DNA of 64,000 nucleotides from Paenibacillus agaridevorans. GTDB lineage: Bacteria > Bacillota > Bacilli > Paenibacillales > Paenibacillaceae. The DNA lies in assembly GCF_003112455.1 (NCBI RefSeq), contig NZ_BDQX01000028.1:87206-151205 (forward strand), read 5' to 3'. The position numbers and the translations under genes were made by a program. How positions within the stretch are numbered: position 1 is the first letter of the stretch; each line of letters begins with the position of its first letter. The notes beneath the pieces were generated by a model. It ran no database searches. It was not told where the DNA came from and was given only the letters and a program-made list of their open reading frames with translations. Shown here one piece after another: positions 36,678 through 45,959 of the stretch.

Positions 36678-38273
36678 TTATTTCCAACGGCGCTCTGTAT
36701 AGCCGCGTTCCTTGAACACTGCATTATATTCTTCGATGATCTGAGATCCGCCGCGTGACAGATATTCATTAACTACGGCATCCCAATCGGAAATCGGACG
36801 TTGGCCGACGATCATTTTGGTCTGTTCGTTCATGAGGAACTGCATCAGCTCTGCGCCTTTCGCCGCTTCCGTCTCGGACACGACCCCTACGTTCGGCTGG
36901 AAGTATTGCTTATAGTCTTTGCTCATCTTCACGAGATCGGTTGTTGCCTGAATGAGCTTCGGCTCCGTGTAGGCCGACTCGAACTCGGGATCCTGATCCG
37001 GAAGCACCCATGCCGTGTTGTCCTGGAAGTAGTGGTAAGGCTGACTGCCCTTCTCCGGCTCAATGACTTTACGCTTGCCGTCCGCAACCTCGTAGCCTGC
37101 GCCTTCGCCGCCGTAGAACCAGTCATGATCCGCATTGGAAGCATTTTGCTCGGCCATTGGGTAGAACTGACGGGAGAACTCATGCATGTCGAGAATTTTC
37201 TTCAGCTTCTCGGGATCATCCTTCAGCTTGGCGTTAAATGCATTGAAGCGAGCATAACCCTTGCCGCCAACAAATCCTTGAGAGCCGTCTGGCGCCAGGA
37301 ATGGAGGAAGCACTGCAAATTCCGCATCCGGCGAAATCTCGAGCAAGCTTGTCATGTAGTCCTGGGACATGCCTCTTGGCGCAACCAGGAACAGGCCAGC
37401 CTTGCTGGAATAAAACTCATTATTCGTATCCGCCCAGTTAATAACGGCGAAGTCCGGCGTCAGCGCCTTTGCTTGATACAGCTTGTTAAAGAATTCGATA
37501 AGTTCCTTGCGGCCTTGCGAGATCATGCCAGGAATGTAATTCCCTTTCTCGTCCTGGTGGTAGTAAGAATCGAACTGCCAGTACGGCCCCATAGCATAGT
37601 TCGGGTTAATGTTCTGTCCGATTGCCATGCCATACGTATCCTTATTGCCGTTTTTATCCGGGTCGTCGTTCGTGAAAGCGATGAGCGTGCTAGCCAGTTC
37701 CTCATAGTTTGTCGGAACGGGCAGACCCAGGTTGTCGAGCCAATCCTTACGGATATAGAAAGAGCTTGACTCTGTCGGAGACCAGGACGGAATGCCGTAG
37801 ATTTTGCCATCGATGGTAAATGGCGCCCAAAGCTCATCCGGAATGGCCTTCAGCGATGGATACTGATCGATATAGTCGTTCAACTCAAGGAACGCGCCTT
37901 GCTTTGCCCAGCGAGGGAAATTATCCGCGCGGCTGGCCTCGAAGCCGATCATATCCGGCATCGACCCGGAGGAAACGACTGCGCTCAGCTTCTCTGGATA
38001 CGTTTCCGCCGGAACCTTTTCAACGAAGTAGTCCACGTTAAACTTTTCATTCAGCTTCTTCAAGCCTTCACCGTCATTAGGTGCTGGGTTTCCATAAATG
38101 TACGTAATGCCGCTAATCTTATGAACCTTCTCTGGCGCCGCGCTTTCCGCCGGCGTCGACTGCGTCGGACTTGGCTTCTCGCTGCTGCTGCCAGCATTGT
38201 TTCCGTTCGAGCATGCTGCCGAAACCAACATTGCGGCAGCTACTGTCGATACGAGGTACGCTTTCTTTTTCAT
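36678..38273 (-). CDS. Solute-binding lipoprotein (LplA-like), locus 3
   Basis: 531 aa. Lipobox VSAAC after MKKKAYLVSTVAAAML, a Ser/Pro linker, and the long binding fold of the LplA type (SSFYIRKDWLDNLGLPVPTN; DDPDKNGNKDTYGMAIGQ). ATG 38273 has GGAGGG; an upstream in-frame ATG at 38363 runs almost up to the end of the permease gene and lacks a site. It partners the permeases at 38367 and 39277, which are of the matching LplB/LplC kind. No ATPase is encoded here. Confidence 0.9.
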   Translation of the reverse strand: MKKKAYLVSTVAAAMLVSAACSNGNNAGSSSEKPSPTQSTPAESAAPEKVHKISGITYIYGNPAPNDGEGLKKLNEKFNVDYFVEKVPAETYPEKLSAVVSSGSMPDMIGFEASRADNFPRWAKQGAFLELNDYIDQYPSLKAIPDELWAPFTIDGKIYGIPSWSPTESSSFYIRKDWLDNLGLPVPTNYEELASTLIAFTNDDPDKNGNKDTYGMAIGQNINPNYAMGPYWQFDSYYHQDEKGNYIPGMISQGRKELIEFFNKLYQAKALTPDFAVINWADTNNEFYSSKAGLFLVAPRGMSQDYMTSLLEISPDAEFAVLPPFLAPDGSQGFVGGKGYARFNAFNAKLKDDPEKLKKILDMHEFSRQFYPMAEQNASNADHDWFYGGEGAGYEVADGKRKVIEPEKGSQPYHYFQDNTAWVLPDQDPEFESAYTEPKLIQATTDLVKMSKDYKQYFQPNVGVVSETEAAKGAELMQFLMNEQTKMIVGQRPISDWDAVVNEYLSRGGSQIIEEYNAVFKERGYTERRWK

Positions 38274-38366
38274 CGTAGAACCCTCCATTTTTGTCTTTTC
38301 ACAACTTTCCATCATTGCCTGCTCATGCTCGCCTAGCCAATCGGACTGCCCGCTACAGCACATAGG

Positions 38367-39245
38367 CTAGCCCTTTACCGAACCGAGCATCACCCCCTTG
38401 GCAAAATGCTTTTGCAGGAACGGATACACAATCAAAATCGGGAGCGTTGCCATTAAAATCGCAGCCATCTGGATCGTCACCGGAGGAGGCGGATTCTCTA
38501 GCATGAGCATCGCTTCGTTGCCTAACGCTGCGGTCGCCTCGTTCATAATGACAATCTGCCTCAGAACGACCTGGATCGGCCATTTGGAGGAATCATTCAA
38601 ATAGAGAACGCCTTCAAAGTACTTGTTCCAATAGCCTACCGCATAAAACAATCCGAAGGCAGCCAGCGACGGCTTGGACAGCGGCAGCATAATGCTTGTA
38701 AATATCCGCAGCTCGCTCGCGCCGTCAATTAGGCCGGCCTCCGTCAGCTCGTTCGGTATACTTAAGAAAAACTGCCTCATCACGATCAAGTTGAAAGCAC
38801 TGATCGCCGACGGAATGATAAGCGACCATGTCGAGTTCATCAACCCGACTTCCTTTACGACCAGATACGTCGGAATCATGCCCGCGTTAAACAGCAAAGT
38901 GAAAATGATGAGCAGCAATATAATGCGTTGTCCAGTCACGTTTCTCGTAAGACCGTATGCCATGGTGGCCGTCAGCAGCAGACTGACAACGGTGCCCACA
39001 ATTGTGATGTACGACGAGACGCCCAATGAGCGAATAAAATTGTTGGAGGCAAGAATCGTCTGATACGCATCCGTCACCCAATTGGTCGGCCACATAATAA
39101 ATTCTTTCTCCAGCACATCCCGCAAGGATGAGAACGATACGGAGAAAATATGCAGGAATGGGAACACCATTAACAGCGCAACGATAGCAAGAAGCAGCCA
39201 GTTGGCAGCGTCAATCATTCGATCGGTTATAGACCGGTTGTACAT
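38367..39245 (-). CDS. Carbohydrate ABC transporter permease (LplC-like)
   Basis: 292 aa, six helices starting ANWLLLAIVALLMVFPFLHI, family phrase VSFSSLRDVLEKEFIMWP, and the EAA loop LTEAGLIDGASELRIFTSIM. ATG 39245 is 31 nt after the partner permease stop. LplC-type permeases are common for pectin or hemicellulose oligosaccharide importers in Firmicutes. Confidence 0.9.
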   Translation of the reverse strand: MYNRSITDRMIDAANWLLLAIVALLMVFPFLHIFSVSFSSLRDVLEKEFIMWPTNWVTDAYQTILASNNFIRSLGVSSYITIVGTVVSLLLTATMAYGLTRNVTGQRIILLLIIFTLLFNAGMIPTYLVVKEVGLMNSTWSLIIPSAISAFNLIVMRQFFLSIPNELTEAGLIDGASELRIFTSIMLPLSKPSLAAFGLFYAVGYWNKYFEGVLYLNDSSKWPIQVVLRQIVIMNEATAALGNEAMLMLENPPPPVTIQMAAILMATLPILIVYPFLQKHFAKGVMLGSVKG

Positions 39246-39276
39246 AGATGCAAATCACCCGACCCTCTCTTTAGAA

Positions 39277-40233
39277 TTAATACAGTCCATCTTCGCCGAA
39301 CCGCTTGGCGATCCGGTTTGCAATGACCACGAGCACGAGGCCGACGGCGCCCTTGAACATGCCTACCGCTGTCGCAAAACTGACATCGCCTTGCTGAATC
39401 CCCTTGAAGTACACATAAGTATCAAGGACGTTGCCGGTATCCATATTAAATGGATTAAGCATGAGGAAGATCTGCTCAAAGCCCAGGTCTAGCACGTTGC
39501 CCAAACGAATAATAAACATGATTACAATGACGCCGCGAATGGACGGGAGCGTAATATGCCATAGCTGCCTCCAGCGATTGGCGCCGTCGATAACGGCTGC
39601 TTCATAAAGACTCGTATTGACGCCGGCCAGCGCGGCCAGAAATATAATCGTGCCCCATCCGGATTCCTTCCAGATGATCTGCAATGTGATAAGCGGCTTA
39701 AAGAACGCGGGATCCGTCAGAAACGGGATGGCCTCTATCCCGAACCATGAGCCCAGCACGGTGTTAATCAGACCTTCTCCCCGCAGGAATACGGTGAAAA
39801 TCCCCGCAACGACGACCCATGACAAGAAGTGGGGAAGGTAAACCATCGATTGCACAAATCGCTTGTATGTGCCGTTACGCACCTCATTGAGCATGAGCGC
39901 AAGCACAATCGATACCGGGAATGCGACTAAAATTTGCAGAAGCGCGATATTGATCGTGTTCCAGAGCACTCTTATAACTTCATCATCTTCGAAAATACGG
40001 GCGAAGTGGGCAAAGCCGACCCAGTCGCTCGCCCATATCCCTGCAAACGGGTTGAAATCCTTGAATGCGATTACAAGACCGGCCATCGGAAGATAGCGGA
40101 ACACAAGGAAATATAAGATGCCTGGCCATATCAGCAAATGAACGTAACGTTCCTTCCACAACCGCAGACCTATTCTTCTCCATGCGCTTCGCGACTTCGT
40201 GCTTCCCTGAACCGGGACTGTTGTTCGTATCAT
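39277..40233 (-). CDS. ABC transporter permease (LplB/YteP-like)
   Basis: 318 aa. YVHLLIWPGILYFLVFRYLP and MAGLVIAFKDFNPFAGIWAS are hallmark stretches of this subfamily; the EAA loop is LYEAAVIDGANRWRQLWHIT. ATG 40233 lies 14 nt behind GAGGAG, a long spacing. First gene of locus 3, preceded by the promoter at 40299-40327. Confidence 0.9.
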   Translation of the reverse strand: MIRTTVPVQGSTKSRSAWRRIGLRLWKERYVHLLIWPGILYFLVFRYLPMAGLVIAFKDFNPFAGIWASDWVGFAHFARIFEDDEVIRVLWNTINIALLQILVAFPVSIVLALMLNEVRNGTYKRFVQSMVYLPHFLSWVVVAGIFTVFLRGEGLINTVLGSWFGIEAIPFLTDPAFFKPLITLQIIWKESGWGTIIFLAALAGVNTSLYEAAVIDGANRWRQLWHITLPSIRGVIVIMFIIRLGNVLDLGFEQIFLMLNPFNMDTGNVLDTYVYFKGIQQGDVSFATAVGMFKGAVGLVLVVIANRIAKRFGEDGLY

Positions 40234-40298
40234 TACTTGCTCAGCACTCCTCGCTTTTCGTAAATTTTGATCGTTATTTGAACATGTATTTTACCTGT

Positions 40299-40327
40299 AT
40301 TTTATAGCGTGTGCCTATGACTGTCAA
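40299..40327 (-). promoter_or_regulatory. Sigma-A-type promoter of locus 3
   Basis: Minus-strand -35 TTGACA (40322-40327), 17-bp spacer, -10 TAAAAT (40299-40304). A cre-like TGAATGCGTTTTCG (40343-40356, 12 of 14 to consensus) lies just upstream of the -35. Confidence 0.6.
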
Positions 40328-40393
40328 TCCTTTTTTTAAAAATGAATGCGTTTTCGATCGCACGATTGTAAGCGAATTTAAATGACAACATTC

Positions 40394-40434
40394 AAAAAAA
40401 AAAAACGGCAGCTGAACGAATGGTCAGTTGCCGT
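40394..40434 (-). terminator. Intrinsic terminator of the ridA-like gene
   Basis: ACGGCAGCTGA (40405-40415) pairs with TCAGTTGCCGT (40424-40434); on the minus strand it is followed by a run of about 12 T (40394-40405). It lies 34 nt after the RidA stop, insulating locus 3. Confidence 0.85.
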
Positions 40435-40467
40435 CATGGGAAGATCACTTTGATGAAGTAACCTGCA

Positions 40468-40866
40468 CTATACTTTAGCAGCCCATACTTCAATTTCTAT
40501 TTTTATCTCTGGCAGTCCTAATTCAGTAATATATCCAATCGTCATTGCCGGATAATCACAACTAAACATTTTCCCCCACTCTTCATAGAGGTAATCCCAA
40601 TCCATTTTTTTAGTTGCCCATATATTTACTTTGATTATGTTTTCAGATGTCAGTTCCTCAGAAACTAACAATTTCCGGATATTATCAAAAGTGTTTTTTA
40701 CTTGTTCGTTCAGACCCTCTGGAATCTCCCCATTTTTATCCACCCCAATTTGACCGGAAGTTACAAATAACTCTGAATTTCTGGGGATTTTGGTTATATG
40801 CGTATAGTTGCCAACGGGGTGATACATACCTGCTGGGTTTTTTCTGGATATAAACGACTTGTCCAT
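40468..40866 (-). CDS. RidA (YjgF/YER057c/UK114)-family protein
   Basis: 132 aa, family-typical length. Recognisable parts are ELFVTSGQIGVDKNGEIPEG, VKNTFDNIRKLL and the C-terminal PEIKIEIEVWAAKV. RidA proteins hydrolyse reactive enamine/imine intermediates; the usual active-site Arg region is replaced here by CDYPAMTIGYITEL, so the exact activity is open. ATG 40866 has GCGAGG. Single-gene unit with its own terminator. Confidence 0.85.
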   Translation of the reverse strand: MDKSFISRKNPAGMYHPVGNYTHITKIPRNSELFVTSGQIGVDKNGEIPEGLNEQVKNTFDNIRKLLVSEELTSENIIKVNIWATKKMDWDYLYEEWGKMFSCDYPAMTIGYITELGLPEIKIEIEVWAAKV

Positions 40867-41245
40867 GTTTAATTACCTCGCATTCTATAAGAGATTCACT
40901 GCCATATTTAACGTCCATCTTTGGGCAGACTTCACCCGTAAAATGAATTTTAGAAAAAAACGGCAGTCGAATATCCATATCCAAAAGATATAAACATTAA
41001 AGATTTTTTCTTCATGGATTGGATACTCCTTTCTTTATAGATTTGAAGTAATATGATACATAAGTATTATAGTTTTTAATAAAATAAGATTTAACTGCAG
41101 GATCTCGCCGGCAGGCTGTGTAATTAACTGGTTGTCGCGATCCGATCGGGATCCATGAGACCGATGAATTCCCGGAGCGGCTGTCGTCTATATAAACGAA
41201 GGCATAAATGAACACAAACAAATTTGACGAAGAGGTGTTTTGAAG
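40867..41245. other. Intergenic region without a convincing gene
   Basis: Divergent gap between the RidA and VOC genes. On the minus strand a short peptide frame (start near 41014, AAAGGAG upstream) ends after 21 codons, and an overlapping 82-aa frame (40736-40984) runs into the RidA gene. Neither looks like a known family. The promoters of both flanking genes must lie here. Confidence 0.4.
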
Positions 41246-41662
41246 ATGGCATTAACGTCCGCATTCACGAGCTTCAACCTGCCTGTAAAAAACGTAGAAC
41301 AATCGAAAGCGTTCTTCACCGGACTTGGATTCGAGCTCAACCCGCAATTTCCTGATAATGAGAATTCGGTAGCCATCGTGATCGGCGACAACCTGCAGGT
41401 CATGCTAATCAATCAAGCATTCTTTAATACGCTCACGGAGAGGGAATCCGTCGATACGAGCAAGTATGCGCAGATGACGATCGCATTGGCCTTCGAGAGT
41501 CGGGAAAAGGTCGATGAAATCGTGAATACCGCGGTCTCCTTGGGCGGAAACTTGCACGCTGAGCCTGAAGATCATGGGTTCATGTATCATTGGGGCTTCG
41601 TGGACTTGGACGGCCATCTGTGGGCCATTAACTACATGAACATGGATGCGGCACAAGGTTAA
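41246..41662 (+). CDS. VOC-family (glyoxalase/bleomycin-resistance-like) protein
   Basis: 138 aa. The paired beta-alpha-beta-beta-beta units are seen in FTSFNLPVKNVEQSKAFFTG...VMLINQAFF and MTIALAFESREKVDEIVNTA...GFMYHWGFVDLDGHLWAINY. The C-terminal DLDGHLW pattern is typical of this metal-binding or dioxygenase-like superfamily; substrate unknown. ATG 41246 has AGAGGTG at 8 nt. It was probably the convergent neighbour of glmS before the island inserted. Confidence 0.88.
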   Translation: MALTSAFTSFNLPVKNVEQSKAFFTGLGFELNPQFPDNENSVAIVIGDNLQVMLINQAFFNTLTERESVDTSKYAQMTIALAFESREKVDEIVNTAVSLGGNLHAEPEDHGFMYHWGFVDLDGHLWAINYMNMDAAQG

Positions 41663-41700
41663 GGCTAACGGAGATCACGTTCGTACTAGGGTTCATAAAG

Positions 41701-41732
41701 AAAGACGCCGGCATCTTCCTCGGCGTCTTTTT
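41701..41732 (+). terminator. Intrinsic terminator of the VOC gene
   Basis: AAAGACGCCG pairs with CGGCGTCTTT around a 10-nt loop, followed by TTTTT (41728-41732). It lies 40 bp after the VOC stop and about 37 bp before the left end of the Tn7-like element. Confidence 0.9.
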
Positions 41733-41768
41733 CGCGATGATTAGTTTTCATTCATGATGGGTAAATCG

Positions 41769-41792
41769 TGTTCAGTGACATTAAAGTTGGTA
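41769..41792 (+). repeat. Left end of Tn7-like element with TnsB-type site
   Basis: TGTTCAG followed by TGACATTAAAGTTGGTA matches the inverted right end at 21 of the first 23 bases. Weaker TnsB-like candidates follow at about 41841 (GACAATTACCTTCGTT), 41908 and 41982, compatible with the wide site spacing of Tn7 left ends, but these are degenerate. Confidence 0.8.
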
Positions 41793-42190
41793 TTTGAGAA
41801 ACCTATTCAAATCAACGGTTCTTTATAATTTTGCCTACAAGGACAATTACCTTCGTTATCTTGTTCAAATAAAGGGTCCTTACCCGTATCGACTCTCGGG
41901 AGAATTCGACAAAAGGAGTTATCTAATGCATTGCAGCAAATCGTTCCATTCCATTTGTTCTCATGCTACGGCACTCTAGCAGACAAATGTTTTGTAGGTA
42001 ATGTTTTCATATTGCCTCCAGATGACTGGGATTTCAAAATTGCTATCCTCTTTTTTATTCTATATTAGTAATGGGTAATCCTTTCATAATACGAGCATGA
42101 AGGTTAGTTAAAGTTGAATACGCAGAAGAAGCCGACCCATTTGAGTTGGCTTCTTCTGCATTTTCAATCTAATAGAGATTTTACTGTCTT
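41793..42190. other. Left-end interior of the Tn7-like element, no gene
   Basis: Non-coding, AT-rich. It holds the degenerate TnsB-like candidates and a terminator-like hairpin at 42122-42159. I see no credible reading frame. Confidence 0.5.
42122..42159. terminator. Hairpin downstream of the YgjP-like gene
   Basis: GCAGAAGAAGCC (42122-42133) pairs perfectly with GGCTTCTTCTGC (42148-42159), about 30 nt after the peptidase stop. The U-tract is weak on the minus strand. Confidence 0.6.
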
Positions 42191-42904
42191 TCAATAAACC
42201 CAACTTTCCTGCTTAACTGGTAACCTGTTAAGGACTTCCTTGTACAACTGCCACTTAGGCAAGTACTGATTCATAAAGGCAATAAATCGGTCGTTGTGAT
42301 TTCGCTCGTGCAAATGAACCATTTCATGAACAACAATATATTCAAGGCATTCAGGTGGTTTCTTGGCTAATTCTAGATTCAACCAAATTCGTTGTGCTTC
42401 CCGGTTACATGTGCCCCACTTGGTCTTCATTTTCTTTATTCCAAATTCGTTAACTTTAACATTCATTATCTTCTCCCATTTTTCAATGAGGTCAGCAACA
42501 TGTATTTTCAATTGGACACGGTACCATTCTTCTAATACTTCTTGTTTCTTATCAAACGTTGAGTCGGGACGGACATAAAGCACAAGTTTGCTATGCTGTA
42601 ACTCAACCCTTGGCGGTGCATCAAATTCAATTACTTGAAGTAGATATCGTTTCCCTCTAAAGTAATGGCTCTCCCTGGTCAGAAATTCTCTGGGTGCTTC
42701 ACGTTCTTGTCCTTTGAGTTTTGCTTGTTGTTTTCGAATCCAGCTCACTTTGGATAGAGCATAAACCCGGATGGTATCAAGGTCCATTCGCAAAGGCGCA
42801 GCGATACGGACCTTACCGGTCGGAGGGTATACACTTAGATGAATGTTTTTGATGTCCTTTTGTTCAACATCGATAACCAATTCTCCAAGTCGCAGTTGTT
42901 CCAT
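42191..42904 (-). CDS. YgjP-like (M48/DUF45) metallopeptidase-domain protein of the R-M operon
   Basis: 237 aa. The zinc motif HEMVHLHERNH (HExxH) sits in YIVVHEMVHLHERNHNDRFI near residue 190, preceded by KKMKTKWGTCNREAQRIWLN, the other conserved block of the family. Start ATG 42904 is two bases from the hsdR stop, with AAGGAG inside hsdR, so it is translated with the R-M genes. Genes of this family often follow hsdR in type I operons; their role there is not established. Confidence 0.88.
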   Translation of the reverse strand: MEQLRLGELVIDVEQKDIKNIHLSVYPPTGKVRIAAPLRMDLDTIRVYALSKVSWIRKQQAKLKGQEREAPREFLTRESHYFRGKRYLLQVIEFDAPPRVELQHSKLVLYVRPDSTFDKKQEVLEEWYRVQLKIHVADLIEKWEKIMNVKVNEFGIKKMKTKWGTCNREAQRIWLNLELAKKPPECLEYIVVHEMVHLHERNHNDRFIAFMNQYLPKWQLYKEVLNRLPVKQESWVY

Positions 42905-42905
42905 T

Positions 42906-45900
42906 TCAGTACTCCTTCTGTTCCTTTATGATTGGGAAAATTCTTTCCACTTCTGAGATACCCTTTAGAACTTCATAAAGTCCGCGCTTAATAACCTTTT
43001 CTTTGGCGTCATTCCCGCGCCACCCATCCGGACGGCACTTTAAAACTGCATCATGCACTGCTATGGCCAGGTCTTTATTCTTCCCTAGATTGTTAAAAAG
43101 AGCTCTCTTAGCTGGAGTATTCAATTCATTTGATGTTTGTTCATTTTTACCTGTTTGCACCCGCGTTGCAAGCTCGGCAATCTTATTCAGGTAAGCCTCG
43201 TAGTTTAGAGCATTTTCTTTTCGTTCTTTAATAATTGCATTTAGAAGGACTGACATCTCATCATAAAATGCCGGATCTATTAATTGCTCCTTTATTATCT
43301 TGCTTCTGACGTTATTTTCAATTGTTTCAGCCACTGCTTCTTTGTTGCCTTTAATCCCATCAGGCAAACCGTCAACCGCATCAGAGATGCCCGTCTTTAC
43401 AATCAGCTCAATCAGAGACAAGTCACCAAAAGGAGTTATATTAACAGATTCATTAGCTTGTATGTAATGATCGATTAAAAACCGCATATCGGCCTCGTAA
43501 GGTTTTAAATCCAGTGATTCCCCACTAGCCTTGCGTATTTCTTCCCGCAACTTCAAATAATGCTCGAGTAGTCTTTTTATTTTGTCTATTTCATGCTTGG
43601 TGTAGCCGGTTGCTTCCATTTCATCCGCAATTGCTGCATAAGCACGGACAAAAGCAACGGTACCTTTATATAAGGCTGTTCGTTGAACCTCCCTAGCCTT
43701 TAGTTCTTCTGGGATTTCGGTGTTTCCGCAAAAATATCTAATATGCTCGAGAGTACCTTTAGGTACTTCTACTGGCTCGCAGAGCAGTTCCAGTAGTTCG
43801 ATGGCTTGATCCAGGCGCTCGCGTCCTTTTTTAAGCCGGTCCTGGAGCAAGATATCACATTTGCCTTTTTCAAAATCGTCGTAAGCTAGTTCCGAAGTGT
43901 ATACGGCAACAGCATTCTCAACCTTTTTGAACAAGTCCTTATAATCCACAATATAACCGAATTGTTTGTCCTCAGTATCAAGCCTATTTGCCCGACAAAT
44001 GGCTTGGAACAATCCATGGTCTTGCATAGATTTATCAATGTAAATATACGTACAACTAGGGGCGTCAAAGCCAGTCAGAAGCTTATCGACGACAATAAGG
44101 AGACGCATATTGGCCGGTTCTTTCATAAACTTCTCTTTGACCAAATCTTCATATGTCTCCGTTTTTGATTTGCCGGCTACTACAGAAACATCTTTCAATA
44201 ATTCAACATAGGTGTTGTAAATATATTGTTTCTCTGTTTCAGTGTTAGCCCCTGTATCCTCTGTCGTAATATCCCGAGTAACTGGATTGTACGAAGTTAC
44301 AACGGCACATTTGTCTTTAAATTCAGTTATCTGAAAAAGCTCGAAATATCGACATGCCTCATAAATACTAGATGCAACAAGAATAGCATTTCCCGTCTGT
44401 GAACTAAGTCGCGGCTTAATACTGAAATCAAAAACAATATCGTTGACGATTTGATCCATGCGGGAGCGCGAACTTAATACCTTTTGCATGGTTCCCCATT
44501 TTTTTCGGAGCTCCGCCTTTTGAAAGTCATTTAAACCTCTAGTTTTACTGTCAAACCAAGCATCAATTCGCTGCGGAGAGGAAATTTTCTGATCTATATC
44601 ACGGGCTTCATAAATCAAGTCTAATACGACTTCATCCTCAACTGCTTCATTGAATTTATAGGTGTGAATATACTTCCCAAAAACTTCGATGCTAGTTTTT
44701 TTATCTGCTTTTAGCAGCGGTGTCCCCGTAAAGCCAATAAAAACTGCATTTGGCAACATTGCCTTCATGATCTCATTTAGCTTCCCGCTTTGAGTACGAT
44801 GACATTCATCTATGAAAAGAAATAACTCTCCGACTGCTTGAGAAGGTTGACTCTTCAGTTCCTTGATAAACTCTTCAAAGTTGTCCACATCTTTTTTACC
44901 AAATTTGTGCACGAGGGAACAAAGGAGTCGTGGCTTAGCTTGAGCAAGCTGTGCCATTAGATCCTTGCCGCTAGAGGTACGTTTAATCGGTTCTCCAGCT
45001 TCATTAAACACACGCTCGATTTGTTTGTCTAATTCGTCACGATCTGTGAACACTGCTACGCGGGCATTAGGGTTGTTCTCCAGAATCCATTTAGCAAGGA
45101 GAACCATGACAATACTCTTGCCACTTCCTTGAGTATGCCAAATAATGCCCCCTTCACGACGACGAACGTGCTCCTGTGCTGCTTTAATCCCAAAATATTG
45201 GTGTACCCGAGGAAGCTTTTTTACCCCGCCGTCAAATAACACATAATCATACATCAATTCAATTAGCCGATTTTTTTTGCACATCTTGATCAGATATTTG
45301 TCGAGCTGAAGGCGACTAGTATCTTCAATATCCTCTTTCCAATTCAAAAAATACTTCTCTGCAGTACCTATTGTTCCGTAGCGTAAACCCTCGGTATTAT
45401 TTCCCGCAAATACAAATTGAATTGTCGAAAAGAACCGGCCAATAAACTCTTTCTTTTGATTAACTATACTTTGGCGAATACCGTCTCCAATGGATACTGT
45501 GCTTCGCTTGAGTTCTAAGACTCCAATGGCTATACCATTTACGTATATTACAATGTCCGGACGTTTTTCCCTATTACCATACACTGTTACTTCTTCTGCA
45601 ATGGCAAAATCGTTCTTTTCAGGGTGATCCCAATCGATAAAGTGTACAGTCTGATAATTATTAGCAGCATCGACCTTTACTTGAATTCCGTACCTTAGAT
45701 ATTCATAGACTTTTTTATTATTGGTATACAGACTTTCGTTATAATTGTTCGCTGCTACCCCGAGATTATATAATGCTTTTGAAATGAGGGACTGATTGTA
45801 GCCTCTTTTTTTAAGAAATGCTGTAGCTAACCCTTCTTCAATATTGCTGTTGTTTGAGCGTTCTTCCCAGTTTCCGAGATAGGTATACCCCAGTTCGTCC

Positions 45901-45959
45901 CGAAATAACTGAACGATACGATTTTGGGATTCCCGTTCACTTTGCCCGACATTACTCAT
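42906..45959 (-). CDS. hsdR: Type I restriction enzyme, R subunit (HsdR)
   Basis: 1017 aa, full length. The N-terminal nuclease has the PD-ExK pattern D135...E149-L-K151 (RPDIVIYV...GVLELK). The Snf2/SF2 translocase shows Walker A TQGSGKS (276-282), DECH (384-387) and the downstream block FIGFTGTPLL. A C-terminal helical region should bind the methylase. It cuts unmodified DNA after ATP-driven translocation with HsdM2S. Its ATG overlaps the hsdS stop (ATGA). No frame damage seen, so it should be active. Confidence 0.95.
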   Translation of the reverse strand: MSNVGQSERESQNRIVQLFRDELGYTYLGNWEERSNNSNIEEGLATAFLKKRGYNQSLISKALYNLGVAANNYNESLYTNNKKVYEYLRYGIQVKVDAANNYQTVHFIDWDHPEKNDFAIAEEVTVYGNREKRPDIVIYVNGIAIGVLELKRSTVSIGDGIRQSIVNQKKEFIGRFFSTIQFVFAGNNTEGLRYGTIGTAEKYFLNWKEDIEDTSRLQLDKYLIKMCKKNRLIELMYDYVLFDGGVKKLPRVHQYFGIKAAQEHVRRREGGIIWHTQGSGKSIVMVLLAKWILENNPNARVAVFTDRDELDKQIERVFNEAGEPIKRTSSGKDLMAQLAQAKPRLLCSLVHKFGKKDVDNFEEFIKELKSQPSQAVGELFLFIDECHRTQSGKLNEIMKAMLPNAVFIGFTGTPLLKADKKTSIEVFGKYIHTYKFNEAVEDEVVLDLIYEARDIDQKISSPQRIDAWFDSKTRGLNDFQKAELRKKWGTMQKVLSSRSRMDQIVNDIVFDFSIKPRLSSQTGNAILVASSIYEACRYFELFQITEFKDKCAVVTSYNPVTRDITTEDTGANTETEKQYIYNTYVELLKDVSVVAGKSKTETYEDLVKEKFMKEPANMRLLIVVDKLLTGFDAPSCTYIYIDKSMQDHGLFQAICRANRLDTEDKQFGYIVDYKDLFKKVENAVAVYTSELAYDDFEKGKCDILLQDRLKKGRERLDQAIELLELLCEPVEVPKGTLEHIRYFCGNTEIPEELKAREVQRTALYKGTVAFVRAYAAIADEMEATGYTKHEIDKIKRLLEHYLKLREEIRKASGESLDLKPYEADMRFLIDHYIQANESVNITPFGDLSLIELIVKTGISDAVDGLPDGIKGNKEAVAETIENNVRSKIIKEQLIDPAFYDEMSVLLNAIIKERKENALNYEAYLNKIAELATRVQTGKNEQTSNELNTPAKRALFNNLGKNKDLAIAVHDAVLKCRPDGWRGNDAKEKVIKRGLYEVLKGISEVERIFPIIKEQKEY

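Noticed and set aside
36801..37769. 322-aa plus-strand frame opposite the locus 3 binding protein
   Set aside because: Shadow of a lipoprotein gene with a clear lipobox and ribosome site; no independent support.
40736..40984. 82-aa minus-strand frame overlapping the RidA gene, with a nearby 21-codon frame (about 41014)
   Set aside because: It overlaps a clear RidA gene by about 130 bp. The only good ribosome site belongs to the short frame, which stops at once, and a frame change would be needed to join them. No recognisable family.
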